From: Lonicera japonica
Lineage: Eukaryota; Streptophyta; Magnoliopsida; Dipsacales; Caprifoliaceae
Direction of reading: 5' to 3'
Assembly: GCA_021464415.1 (NCBI GenBank)
Contig: CM038463.1
Coordinates: 116,404,790-116,468,789, forward strand
Length of the DNA stretch: 64,000 bases
Position 1 is the first letter of the stretch, and every line of letters starts with the position of its first letter. The notes below the pieces were generated by a model. The model was given only the letters and a program-made list of their open reading frames with translations. It was not told the DNA's origin and ran no database searches. The position numbers and the translations under genes are program-made. Positions 36,701 through 47,603 of the stretch are shown in pieces.

Positions 36701-36780
36701 ATGTTATCATTTCTTTTAATTTTTTTTTACGTAGTGCTAATTAAGCCTCCACTTTGTTAAAATTTTGGCTCTGCCACTGT
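33762..36780. mobile_element. hAT-like remnant hosting a CACTA element
   Basis: TTTTTAAT occurs just outside both ends (33754-33761 and 36781-36788). The left end (TAGAGACGGAGGC) and right end read inward (CAGTGGCAGAGCC, one base in) agree at about 9 of 13 positions, with a shared GGGCTTAA-like motif further in. Without the inserted CACTA element it would be under 500 bp. The ends are eroded, so this assignment is tentative. Confidence 0.5.
33888..36439. mobile_element. CACTA (En/Spm) element, non-autonomous
   Basis: It begins CACTACAAAAAATTATGTC and ends TTTCTTGTAGTG, the inverted CACTA terminus, with TTG duplicated on both sides (33885-33887 and 36440-36442). Both ends carry many copies of an AAGTGACTTAA-type subterminal motif in both orientations, as expected for transposase binding. 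The 2552-bp interior holds only short ORFs (for example 34077-34274) that I cannot assign; the TNPA/TNPD proteins are not recognisable. Confidence 0.92.
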
Positions 36781-36788
36781 TTTTTAAT

Positions 36789-37476
36789 TCTATGTATACA
36801 CTGGCAGACCAATCTTTTTGTTATATATTTTAATCGGCATTTTATACAGGTACGTGCTTGGCTCTTATTCTAATTGAACCCTCTTTATTATCATTAAAAC
36901 CATTTCGTCTAATTACAGTATTATTTCACATATTTATGGACATGGAGCCGGATGAATAACATTGAGTGACATAGAACCTGTATTGGCTCACGTGTGGACT
37001 GTATGACCATTGGGGTAGATATTTGGGTAAACATGCACCTCTTACTAGCAAATTAAAATTTGGATCAATCAAACTAATTGACAATCGGTGAAATTAATAA
37101 TTTATATTTGGACACTATTACTGTATGGGTGATCGAGACGTAATGAGATAGGACCATTTGACGCCACTTATCTAGCTAGCAAGCTAGCCCTGCCAAAATA
37201 TGAAAAGAAGGTATCAAATTATATATCTTTGATGCTGATTGATCGATTCTATACCACACAATATTATTATTCTTTGGCGGGAACATTAACTTTGGGACTA
37301 GCTAGTTGATGTTTCAGACAATTTTGTGCTATTTAAGTGTAATGCGTAAAATTATAACTTATAGCCACTAAATCAATTATAATTTTTGAAAAGGTAGGAA
37401 GGATCAAATCTGATTCAATTTTTTTTTCCATACAACTTTGATTCAATTTGAAATTAGCTATATATATATATATATA
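36789..37476. other. Spacer without recognisable genes
   Basis: AT-rich sequence with no supported ORF or element ends, finishing in a TA run at about 37459-37476. Confidence 0.5.
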
Positions 37477-37609
37477 AATTTCAAGTGCGGAAGGATCCGT
37501 GCGGACCTGACATTTTTATGACCTTCTTTAGTCGTAAAAATCATCTCTCAATATTTTTACGACAAAAAAATTGTAAAAATTTTCGATTCGTACAAAAAAA
37601 AACATACTC
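37477..37609. mobile_element. Diverged hairpin MITE inside a TA microsatellite
   Basis: The element begins AATTTCAAGTGCGGAAGGAT, contains GTCGTAAAAAT paired with ATTTTTACGAC, and is bracketed by TA runs on both sides. Its outer part resembles the hairpin at 48214-48365 (AATTTCACATGCGGACCGGT), so the two are probably relatives. The right arm of the outer repeat is no longer recognisable here. Confidence 0.5.
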
Positions 37610-37821
37610 TATATATATATATATTTATGGGTAGATGTAGTAGTATAATTTATAAGGTTAACTGGGCATATATGAGAGCGCTCTCACCTGGAGGAATTAC
37701 GTACTTACGAGAAAAACAAGTCACCATGGGTATACATATATACAGTCCCTTTCTAATACGGATGAAAACTTACGGATTTTACTTTTTCAACGGTCAAACA
37801 CAAAAAGCAATATTGGCACCT

Positions 37822-37856
<35 letters not shown>

Positions 37857-38397
37857 CACGTTGTATCTCTCAGTTCTCTCTCACCTCTCAAAGACAAAAC
37901 AACAAAGCTCAGTTCTCTCTCACCTCTCACTCCCCTGCGCCCCTGTATCTCTTTTTCTCCTCCATTGCCAACGCATCTCAACCACTCTCGTCGACCGCAT
38001 TGCAGATTTCTCTCTCTCTCTCTCTCTCTCTCTCGCCTTTTGTGTAAGTTTCCTTCTTCTCTACAAGCATTCGGCACTCCATTTTCATATCTAGGGCTTT
38101 AGGTTGTTTTATTTTAGGGCTTGAATATGTTCAATATTTGAATGAGAATGCTTTGAAGAGCTCGAAATTATTGAACCCACTAACAATTTCGAGTTTTATT
38201 CAACCCGTTTAGTATTTCCAGCTCTTAAACCCATTTCAAATCCTTCAAGAATTTCGAAATTCTTGAACCTATTAATTATTGAAAATATTCAACCCATTAT
38301 TATCTACTTTGTTGGTTGGGATATTTTTTTTGTATTTGAACATTATATTTATGTGTGTTTTGTGTAGTTTATATAGGTCCATGATTGTTTATGAGAA

Positions 38398-40524
38398 ATG
38401 GAAAATGTGAATAACGAAGTAGGGGGGAGTTGTGGAAATTAAAGTTTTCAAATTGATAATCAAGCAAATCTAGACTTGGATGAAAATTGTGGTTCTAATA
38501 CTAGGATATACAATCCTCAAGTAGCAGATGAGCTGAAGCCAAAAAAAGGACAACAATTTGATACATTAGATGATGTTCTCTCGTTTTATAATGCTTACGC
38601 TAAAGAATGTGGGTTTAGTGTTCGGAGTTGGAGTGCTAGCAAAGATCCAAGAACTGAGGAGATTAGAAGGAAGGAATATGTTTGTTTTAAACAAGGAGTA
38701 AGTTCAAAAATTGCTGAAGTTGGAAGAAAAAGACGCCGGGAAGCTTAGGTGAGGGTTGTAATGCCAAACTTGCAGTTTTAAAAGCAAATTCTGAGAAATA
38801 CGTTGTTTCTATTTTCAACGAGGGACACACCCACCCGTTATCAACCCCAACAAAGACTCATCTTTTAAGGTCGCATCATAATGTTTCAGCCGCGACAAAG
38901 TCATTAACTAAACAATTGTCCATGGTGAATATACCTAAGCATAAACAATTTAGTTTTCTTGAAGTGCAATCTGGAGGTATAGAAAATGTTGGGTGCACAC
39001 AAAGAGATTTGTACAATCATGAAAGAGATATGCGTGCCAATACGAAGGGCCATGACGGCCAAATGTTCTTTGAGTATTTAAAATTGGAACAAGGAAAAAA
39101 TCCTTCGTTTACTTTTAAAATTGTGGCAGACGATGAACAAAAGATTACTCGTTGTTTTTGGTCCGATGCAACTTCAAGGCGGGCTTATAAGTTTTACGGT
39201 GATGTGGTAATCTTTGATACTACATATAATACTAATCGGTACGGCTTGGTATTTGCTTCAATAATGGGGGTTAATAACCATGGTCAAACCATTATTTTTG
39301 CGTGTGGATTCTTAAATCACGAAAGTATTAATGATTTTGTATGGTTATTTACTCAATTTTTGGAAAGTATGCCCGGTGGTGCTCCAAAGATGATTATTAC
39401 TGATCAAGATCCGGCTATGACTGCGGCATTTCCTCTTGTTCTTCCAACTACTTTTCACAGGTATTATAGTTGCATAAATTAATGAATTTTTCATATCTCC
39501 CTATACATATATATCCTTTTTTAATACGACTTTGTTTAATTCTTTTCACAGGTATTGTAGTTGGCATATATTAATGAAATTCTCAGAAAAAATTGATGCA
39601 GTCAAGTATGGTATTTACAAGAATGAATTTTTGGATTGTATTTGGAATTCCGAGAATCCTGAAGAGTTTGAGCTACAATGGGAAAACCTTATGAAAATAA
39701 GTGGGTTAGGAGGAAATAAGTGGTTGCATGGCATGTATGAAATTCGTTCAAGATGGATTCCGGCCTACGTTAATCATGTTTTCTCTGCTGGCATGTCAAG
39801 TAGCCAAAGAGCGGAAAGTGGGCATGCATTTTTCAAGAAATTTGTTTCCAAGAACAATTCATTAGTTGATTTTATGATACAGTTTGGCAGAGGAATTGAA
39901 CCCCAACGTCATGAGGAGTTGATGGCTGATCACAAAGATTTAATTGAGAATCCTAAAATTAGAGTAGATCATGACTTCTTGGTTCAAATGGTTGATATTT
40001 ACACAAACGAAATGTTTTACAAATTTGAGGATGAATTGTGCAAGAGCTTTAACTACAAGTTCAAGTGTGTTAAAGAAACGAACAATCAACGTGCTTATCA
40101 AATTCAAAGAAAAAATGTCGAAACAAGCAAAGTCCATGAAATTATTTATGACAAGGACTTAGATTTGGCATCTTGTGGTTGTAAAATGTTTGATAGTGCA
40201 GGAATACCATGTAGGCATATCATATCATATTTGTGTAGATACGATGATCTTGGTAAATTGCCAGATAAATACATATTGAAAAGGTGGACTAAGTCCGCAA
40301 AAGATGGGACGGTTGTGGATCGTAATGGCATGTATATAGGCAATGATAGATCTTATCTCTCCAAGAAGAGTCGACTTATCCAATTGGCTTTGGATGTAGT
40401 TGACAAGGCCTTAGTGTGTGAAGAAACAACGAAGATATTTACCGATGGATTGTGTGGCATTAAAATCTGCAGAATTCTGCTCTTATTCTGCTTATTCTTT
40501 TTATTCTGCATACAATTATTTTAG
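38398..40524 (+). pseudogene. FAR1-type MULE transposase, broken
   Basis: ATG at 38398 is followed by an in-frame TAA at 38440-38442. The frame continues through a FAR1 DNA-binding start (FYNAYAKECGFSVRSWS) to a stop near 38748, where the match resumes in another frame (GCNAKLAVLKA), so a frameshift is present. The MULE transposase core has D in FDTTYNTNRYGL, D in ITDQDPAM and E in QRAESGHAFF, so all three catalytic positions are kept, unlike in FRS10. A 91-nt intron (39461-39551) separates the first two from the rest. A SWIM finger (CGCKMFDSAGIPCRH) follows at about 40173-40215. After about 40465 the sequence turns into ATTCTGC-type repeats and the C-terminus is not the family's. The protein would bind the TIRs and catalyse transposition if intact. 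Confidence 0.88.
39451..39583 (+). repeat. Tandem duplication that bounds the transposase intron
   Basis: CTTTTCACAGGTATT occurs at 39451 and again at 39542, each followed by a similar 25-bp stretch (TAGTTGCATAAATTAATGAA versus TAGTTGGCATATATTAATGA). The intron runs from the GT of the first AGGT to the AG of the second. Confidence 0.85.
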
Positions 40525-40779
40525 CAAAGTTCAATTGCAATCTTCTGGACAAGAATAAATAAACTACCAATAGTCATCACCAAACAACCAAAGTTCATTC
40601 TCCTTATTCTTCTTAAAAGGCACTTGTATAGTAAAAAAACCATTCTAACAACCAAACAACCAAACAGCCTGTGTACATAAACAGCCATTCCATAATAAAA
40701 AACCAAATAACCAAACATCCATTCCATAATGTCTAACATCAACAACTAATTCAAAATCCATTACATTACAAAAACTACA

Positions 40780-41145
40780 CTATGCCATGATCTTTATTGC
40801 TAAATAAATAGACAATATTAAACACATTGCAGTTAATATCTCCCACAAAAGAAATCCATCCTTTGTGTTGACTTCACGAACAATCGACTGAGCCGATGAT
40901 GTGCCACATTCTTCTAGCGTAGCAATAGTATGTGATGCTTGTCGAACAGAAGAGATCTTACACCAACCCAAGAAACTACCGCACCGTTTTCTTTTGCATG
41001 CGTAATAAATTCTACCATGATTCTTGTTCTTATTTGAAAGTGTTATTTTAACATCTGCTAATTCTCCACAAAAACATTCTTTGACTTGGAATCGGACGTC
41101 CATTTCAATGCTTCTGTTACCCTCCATGATTGATGAAGAATCCAT
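40780..41145 (-). CDS. GRF-type zinc-finger membrane protein encoded by the MULE
   Basis: An intact 121-residue ORF. Residues 22-63 match a GRF zinc finger, with Cys24, Cys26, Cys50 and Cys55, the GR motif at residues 44-45 (HGRIYYAC) and the F..W pattern after the last Cys. Residues 97-121 form one hydrophobic helix at the very C-terminus, which predicts a tail-anchored protein. GRF fingers bind single-stranded nucleic acid in proteins such as NEIL3, APE2 and TOP3A. The ORF lies inside the TIR-bounded element, reads inward from the right TIR and converges on the transposase, the position of mudrB in maize MuDR. A possible 5'-UTR acceptor (GTGTAG) lies just upstream of the ATG. Its reading frame is open while the transposase is broken. 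Function in transposition is inference. Confidence 0.8.
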   Translation of the reverse strand: MDSSSIMEGNRSIEMDVRFQVKECFCGELADVKITLSNKNKNHGRIYYACKRKRCGSFLGWCKISSVRQASHTIATLEECGTSSAQSIVREVNTKDGFLLWEILTAMCLILSIYLAIKIMA

Positions 41146-42700
41146 TTTAATCTACACCATGAAAGCAAACAAGCAAGCCATTTTAAATGAAAAACTATAA
41201 ACAAAAAAATTGGAACCAGCAAGCAAGCCATTTAAATGAAAAAGCATAAAAAAAAAAAGAACCAGCTTTAATTTCATACTTCATTTGTCCTTGCAAGCAA
41301 GCTTAATTGTTTGAGCATAGTAGGTTCTACTAAATAAACCACCTCATGATTAGTAATATTTGCTTAACATGGAGTTACTGGCATATATGGAGCTACAGGC
41401 ATGTATCTGTCCTTTCTTAATAAAAAAAAGACACCTTTGTTTTGCTTAATCAAAAAATGGAGCTACTGATTAGTAAATAAACAAGTAAGAAAGCTTTGTT
41501 TTACTTAATCAAAAAATGGAGCTACAGGCATGTATCTGTCTTTTCTACTAGCATGGAACTACTGGCATATTTTTCACTTCCTTACTACCAAACAAAGGCG
41601 AAATTGCTATTTTTCTCCATCTCCTCTATTTTTGAATCCCTGATTTTATATCCCAATATCCCACAATTATAACCAATTGTACAATTAAAAACAAGAAAGC
41701 TCAAACAGAAAAAGCAGTTCAATAAAATTGAAAAAATCTGAAAATTCTTAATGGGTTTAAGGAATTTCAAAATTCTAATTGGGTTAAAGAATTTCGAAAT
41801 CATAATTAGGTTCAATATGTTCAACAGAGCTTTCAAAATTTTAAGTGGGTTCGATGTTCAATGGAACTTTTAAAATTTTAATTGGGTTCGATGTTCAATA
41901 ATAGAGCTGGATTTGAAATGGGTTTAAGAGCTGGAAATACTAAACGGGTTGAATAAAACTCGAAATTGTTAGTGGGTTCAATAATTTCGAGCTCCTCAAA
42001 GCATTCTCATTCAACTATTGAACATATTCAAGCCCTAAAATAAAACAACCTAAAGCCCTAGATATGAAAATGGAGTGCCGAATGCTTGTAGAGAAGAAGG
42101 AAACTTACACAAAAGGCGAGAGAGAGAGAGAGAGAAATCTGCAATGCGGTCAACGAGAGTGGTTGAGATGCGTTGGCAATGGAGGAGAGAAAGAGATACA
42201 GGGGCGCAGGGGAGTGAGAGGTGAGAGAGAACTGAGCTTTGTTGTTTTGTCTTCGAGAGGTGAGAGAGAACTGAGAGATACAACGTGGGTTTTTTTTTTT
42301 TTTTTTTTTTTTTTAGAAAGGTGCCAATGTTGCTTTTTCTGTTTGACCGTTGAAAAAGTAAAATCCGTAAGTTTTCATCCGTATTAGAAAGGGACTGTAC
42401 ATATATATATGCATGCAGGACCACAAGCCCACTGGCCTTTGGCATATATATATGCACGTGTATGATCAGTAGTATAATTTGAATCACATATCAATAATGA
42501 ATAGTTGAAAGTTATTTTAGGGTGTGTGCTTTCAGTATATTATTTTTATTGACTGAGTGACATTTCCCTTTACCAGTGACGGATCCAAAAAATTTCCTTC
42601 CAGGGATCAACGTATAAAGGTGAAAAAAAAATTATACAAAATATACTAATAAAAATGAAACGATAATATTATAATTCATAATTCATAGAAAAAAACCACA

Positions 42701-42862
42701 TTAAAATTGTCCACGATGAGTTTTCATATTCTGAAAACGTAGCATTATAGTTTCATCATCAATACAAGCAAACACATCTTTCTCAATATAATCCAACATT
42801 TAAGGTCGAAGTCCAGGGTGTGCAATAAGATTAGCCAATATATCTTGCAACTCACTTTTTTG
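42701..42862 (-). pseudogene. Remnant of a TTF-type (ZMYM1-like) hAT transposase
   Basis: On the minus strand, one frame reads QDILANLIAHPGLRP, resembling the N-terminal region of TTF-zinc-finger hAT transposases. After a TAA it continues with MLDYIEKDVFACIDDETIM and ends RFQNMKTHRGQF before a stop (42701-42703), which is the conserved C-terminal tail of the same proteins. The large middle part is missing, so the two ends have been joined by an internal deletion. It cannot encode an active transposase. Confidence 0.7.
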
Positions 42863-43019
42863 AACTATCCACATCTCTAGAACTATCCACATCTCTAGAA
42901 GTAGTTGATGCGAACCTTCTCTTAAAGTATCGTTCCATAACTGTATTGGTAGAAATAACTAATTAATCATCAACAATTTTAAAAAGCCATAACTTATGCA
43001 AACAAACATAATTTATTCA

Positions 43020-43420
43020 AACCAAAATAAAAGTATATCTCTAATTTATTCAAACTAAATAACCAAAACCAAAACCCCTAATTTATTCAAACTAAATAAC
43101 CAAAACCAAAACCCCTAATTTATTCAAACCAAAATAAAAGTATAGCTCTAATTTATTCAACCTAACTAACCAAAACCAAAACCCCTAATTTATTCAAACC
43201 AAAATAAAAGTATAGTTCTAATTTATTCAACTTAACTAACCAAAACCAAAACTCCTAATTTATTCAAACCAAAATAAAAGTATAGCTCTAATTTATTCAA
43301 CCTAACTAACCAAAACCCCTAATTTATTCAAACTAAAATTAAAGTAATTCAAACTAATTTATTCAAATTAACTAACCAAAATCAAAACCCCTAATTTATT
43401 CAAAGTATAGCCCTAGTTTA
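43020..43420. repeat. ~69-bp minisatellite within the hAT derivative
   Basis: Five to six imperfect units built on AACCAAAACCAAAACCCCTA and ATTTATTCAAACCAAAATAA, alternating with AAAGTATAGCTCTAATTTAT. Confidence 0.9.
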
Positions 43421-44033
43421 TTCAAAGTAACATCCATATATAAAATATCAACAACAAATAACAAATTTAAGAGCACTTTTTAATAAAAACACTTGATGCT
43501 TAAAGAAATAGGATAACATATAAGAATATTTACTAATTAATTAAAGCACAAAAAAAAGATACCTTTCAATTTTTTGCAACCCGAGCTCACCGGCCAACGC
43601 ACTCACGCTGTCACACACCTTCTGCCCGACGGCCGATGCACTCACGCACAACGCACCTGCTTGGAGATTTGGAGGTTAGGTGTTTTAATTGGGGACTTGG
43701 AGTTGGATTCTAGGTCCTTTTTCTTTAGGGCTGAGAGTTTTAAAAGGCTAGAATGTAATTTGAGGAAGGGAAGGTCGACGGAAATAAACGCTGCTCTGTT
43801 TTTTTTTTTCAAAACGATATCGTTTTGACGTCTAGCGCATTAAAAAAAATACGAGCGGTGCAGGCACGCTAGGCAAAACCAGCACAAAAATCAGCCCCAT
43901 TGAGGCATTTCGTCGAGTACCTTGCGGGGGTCAACTTGGGCAGTTCTAATGGAGGATTTCTTAGCTTGCAGGGGTCAATTGACCACCCTTGCTCCTCTGT
44001 AAATCCGCCCCTACCCTTTACTCATCTATATTA

Positions 44034-44284
44034 CTCCCTCCATCCCAAATTGCTGGTCCCTTTTGGGGAATCCAACTTATTAAGGACAAACATCATCATT
44101 ACACTTTTTGCTTAATTTGCATTGACTTTCCATTTTTACCCTTTTCTTTATTCAAAATTTTTACTTGAAAAGTGAAAGTACAAAAGGGCAAAATAGGTAT
44201 GTATTTATCTTTTATGAAAAGTGGACATTTATTTTGGGACATCCAAAAAAGAAAAGAGGGACTAGCAATTTGGGATGGAGGGAG
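44034..44284. mobile_element. Stowaway (Tc1/mariner) MITE
   Basis: TA is duplicated at both ends (44032-44033 and 44285-44286). The termini CTCCCTCCATCCCAAATTGC and their inverted copy at the right extend to about 27 bp, the classic Stowaway end. It is 251 bp and well preserved. It lies only about 20 bp from the hAT derivative. Confidence 0.97.
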
Positions 44285-44286
44285 TA

Positions 44287-45644
44287 TAAAACACTATTTT
44301 TGACCAAAATTTTCTCCAAAAAGTATAGAAATTTAATGGTTAAACATATCCATGTTATGGTGTGCATTAGTTCTATACCATTAGATGAGTTTTATACACA
44401 CATCAAGATGTTATATCGAAGTTAAAATACGCACACCAATAATATACACACAATAAACTCTCACATACTAATAATTTTGTTTAAATTAAAAATCTCATAA
44501 CTTAAAATAAAAAATTCAAAATTTAATAAAAAATTAATAGTTAAAATCTACTAATCAAGATCAATTAAACAAGATCCATCATGACTATATAATTATGCAA
44601 AAAAAAAATCAAGAAAAATTATTGTGTAACATTTAAGGACGTACGTTATGTGTTCGTACATTATTGGTCATCTCAATCTGTCATTTTTAGGACGTACATT
44701 ACGTGGTTGGATTACGATTAAAAGACTCTTCAAAAAATTAAAAACAAGTCGGTTTAATCTGTTATACTTTTAGTTTTTTCAGCATGAAGATATATTGAAT
44801 TTACGTTTCAATTGTTCACAACGTTAGATTAAACTAAACAATGGGCTCAAAATAGACTGATTGATTTTATCGATTTAAATTCGTCACACGTTAATTTTTT
44901 TATTCTATTATTATGTATATTTTTTGTTTTACCGTGACGGATGGCACGGGTATACCCTGGTATGCCTATAAAATACTACTCAATTGACCACCATTAGATT
45001 TGAGTTCTGGGGTCAATTAGGAGCTCTCTAGGTCGATTCTTGATAGCAGCAAAATAATTTTGGCTAGTTGCAAACTCAAATCCACAATTGAAAATTCGTT
45101 GAGGTACGCGAAAACTAATCCGGATATCTCATGACATAGACAAAATAAAAAAAATACTACTCAATTTCATGCATATGAAACCATGTGATTTTAATTCTCA
45201 AGATAATTATGTAATATTTTTAGCAAATGAATTGACCAATTTATTATATGACACTAGGCGTCTATAATATTTTATTTTTGTACTTCATCGATTAAATTCC
45301 ATCCTTACACAAACTTATAAATGCGTAGCTCTATATATCTTGATAATTGGGCAAGAAGGATATGATCCCCTATGCCACTTTCAATGCTCCCTAGCTATCT
45401 TCTTTCGGGCATTTGTCTCTCGTTAACGATCATCAACTTTAATATTCCTCCATAGTGGTGGTATTAACACACATTACATGCATGGAATATATTTGAGTTT
45501 TTATGCGTGCAATTGTTACAAAAGCAAATGCCTCAATGTGATTTAATTTTTCCAATCTTACTTTTCTTTCTCATTTTGTTCACCAAAATATATGTTGGGT
45601 GTGTTTTATTTCTAAAAGTTTTCATCAAAAACTTGATAAAAGAT
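44287..45644. other. Spacer without recognisable genes
   Basis: AT-rich sequence. No coding region or supported element was seen; short frames near 45507-45695 have no protein-like composition. Confidence 0.5.
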
Positions 45645-45652
45645 GGTAGATG

Positions 45653-46142
45653 CAGGGGGGGCCAAAAAAAATTTAAGTCAAATCAAATTCAATAATTATG
45701 TTTACAAACCAATTTTTTACTAAAATACTTCTTCATTCTGTTTCGATATTTCGAAAAAGTTAGAAACGATATACTAAAATTAATTATATATTTTGAAATA
45801 TCTTTTGATATATAATCCAAAAAAAAATGAAAACTGTATTTCAGAAAAAAAAAAAAAAATAAAATAAAAAAAAGTCAAAAATGGCTGGATCAATCAAGAA
45901 AAAAAAAGTGAAAATTTAATATATTACAAACTTAAACCCTGAACTTATAATGCTAATTGCACAAAACCCCCGCGCACAACACACAGCCCGCTTATCATAA
46001 ATTACATCCCCTGACCCTAAACTTCTCAACTAATCACACAATGGCCCCTAAACTTTTCCTTCCCACACATAGACCCCTATACTCTCTAAACATTTCCAAA
46101 AAGTCCATGGCCCCACCTCGCCCCCATGTGGCTCCGCCCCTG
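45653..46142. mobile_element. hAT-type MITE with 8-bp TSD (first of an adjacent pair)
   Basis: GGTAGATG is duplicated exactly (45645-45652 and 46143-46150). The left end is CAGGGGGGGCC and the right end read inward is CAGGGGCGGAGCCACATGGG. It is 490 bp with an A-rich left half and no coding capacity. Confidence 0.88.
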
Positions 46143-46156
46143 GGTAGATGCATGTG

Positions 46157-47313
46157 CAGGGGCGTCGCCACACTAGGACGAGGGAGTGCACATGTACCCT
46201 CGAGTTTTTTGGTAAACTTTTTTTTTTAAAAATAAAAATAAAATAAATTTAGGGATTTATATGCATAAATTTATAGTTGAGAGTATATATGTAGTTGTAA
46301 GAAATAAAAGTTGAGAGACTTTTGAGAAATGAAGTATACTTAAAAAAGAGGAGAGAGATCCCGGGAGACTCACCCTCCCCCTTTTGTTTCCGCATTGCCC
46401 CTCTCTTCTCTTTCGCTGTTCTCTCCTCTTTCGCTGTTCTCTCCTCTCTCACAGCTCATGCTCATCGACCAAGGACAGCTCACAGCTGCCTCACGCCCTC
46501 ATGCCTCATGTCTGGACGGTTGGACGGCTCACGGCTGGACAGTCAGGTTACTAGGTTAAAACACCACCTTTCTCCCTTTTCTTTTCCTTTTCGTTTTCCT
46601 TTTATAACGAAAAATGATTATTTTTCTATGATATATATTATTAATCATGAATGGATATATCATATATCATATATGATATCAGTATATGTGTAATTGTGTA
46701 AAATTAGTTGGAGCTTAATTTTATAGGGCTGATTTTAGGGCTTAATTTTGTAGGATTGATTTTAGGACTTAATTTTATGTGTAAAATTATGAATGGATAT
46801 AGGCTATAAGGATGATTTTTTTCATTTTTTGTATAGGGCTGATTTTATAAATCTATATATACATAATTTATATCTGAGAGAGTAATACACCTGAATCCAA
46901 ACCAATAAGTATTAATTGTTAGAAAGAGAGAGTAATGCCCCTATTTTTTGTATAGGGCTGATTAATTGTTTATTTGATTTAGTTAATTATTAGACTCTTT
47001 AGTTAATCGTATATTAATTGTTTAATTGATTTAGATTTAATTATTAGTTATTAATTTAATAAATGTTGAATTTATAGGGTTGAGTTTAGAATGAAGAAGT
47101 ATTATAGCAAAATAGGAACAAGTTCTTCCTCGATAGCGAAGTTGTTATTCAACGTTTTCAAAATATGAAGTCTAGGAGATGATTGTTTTAAGTAATTTCT
47201 TTATTTTAGTACTTTTGTTAATGTAAGAATTTCATATTTAGATTATTACTATTTTAACTTTTGAGTTCATTCAAATTGCGCACTCCGGGTAAAAATTCCT
47301 GGCTACGCCATTG
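46157..47313. mobile_element. Non-autonomous hAT element with 8-bp TSD (second of the pair)
   Basis: TGCATGTG is duplicated exactly (46149-46156 and 47314-47321). The left end is CAGGGGCGTCGCCACACTAG and the right end read inward is CAATGGCGTAGCCAGGAATT. It is 1157 bp. A leader-like segment with direct CTCTTTCGCTGTTCTCTC repeats (about 46410-46450) is present. No transposase is recognised. Confidence 0.9.
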
Positions 47314-47338
47314 TGCATGTGTATCTTTTTATCTTTTA

Positions 47339-47603
47339 TTGGTGTTTGATTGCCTAATTTTTCATGCAATATAAGTTTTACTTAGTTCGATAATATAAGT
47401 GGATGATACGTAAAATTATTAGCTAATTTTGAGCCTACCCCAAAGAAAATAAATTCTAGGTAAGGTGAAAAATGGCTCAAAGATCAAAAAGTCCAATTCT
47501 AAGAAGAATTCAAACAATCAATGACCAAAAGTTGAAAAATAATTCATCATTGCAAGGAAAAAATATATATTTTCTACCTAAAAATAAACACAATCAAACA
47601 CCT
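47339..47603. mobile_element. PIF/Harbinger-type MITE
   Basis: TTA flanks both sides (47336-47338 and 47604-47606). The ends TTGGTGTTTGATTGCC and, inward from the right, AGGTGTTTGATTGTGT are inverted. It is 265 bp and resembles the inner ends seen in the MITE at 25605-26144. Confidence 0.7.

Larger units (their letters stand above)
37743..42397. mobile_element. Two-gene Mutator-like element (FAR1-type) with ~500-bp TIRs
   Basis: TACATATATA is duplicated exactly on both sides (37733-37742 and 42398-42407). The terminal inverted repeats begin CAGTCCCTTTCTAATACGGA and extend about 500 bp (37743 to about 38245; about 41905 to 42397). Each has a poly-A/T tract, a CTCTCAGTTCTCTCTCACC block, a CT run and AGGGCTTTAGG. 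A transposase gene reads rightward from the left TIR and a GRF-finger ORF reads leftward from the right TIR, converging near 40.5-40.8 kb. This is the MuDR layout, where each TIR acts as a promoter. The arms have stayed very similar. Confidence 0.93.
42574..44013 (-). mobile_element. hAT element, internal deletion derivative
   Basis: CCCTTTAC is duplicated exactly (42566-42573 and 44014-44021). The left end is CAGTGACGGATCC and the right end read inward is TAGGGGCGGATTT, a standard plant hAT terminus. It keeps a fused remnant of its transposase on the minus strand, a minisatellite and a GC-richer segment near 43570-43910 that is probably the former promoter and first exon. It is 1440 bp long. 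Confidence 0.92.

Noticed and set aside
42050..42487. ORFs on both strands at the right MULE end and the mirror ORFs near 37787-38094
   Set aside because: They are the same TIR sequence translated, driven by CT and poly-A/T repeats, not genes.
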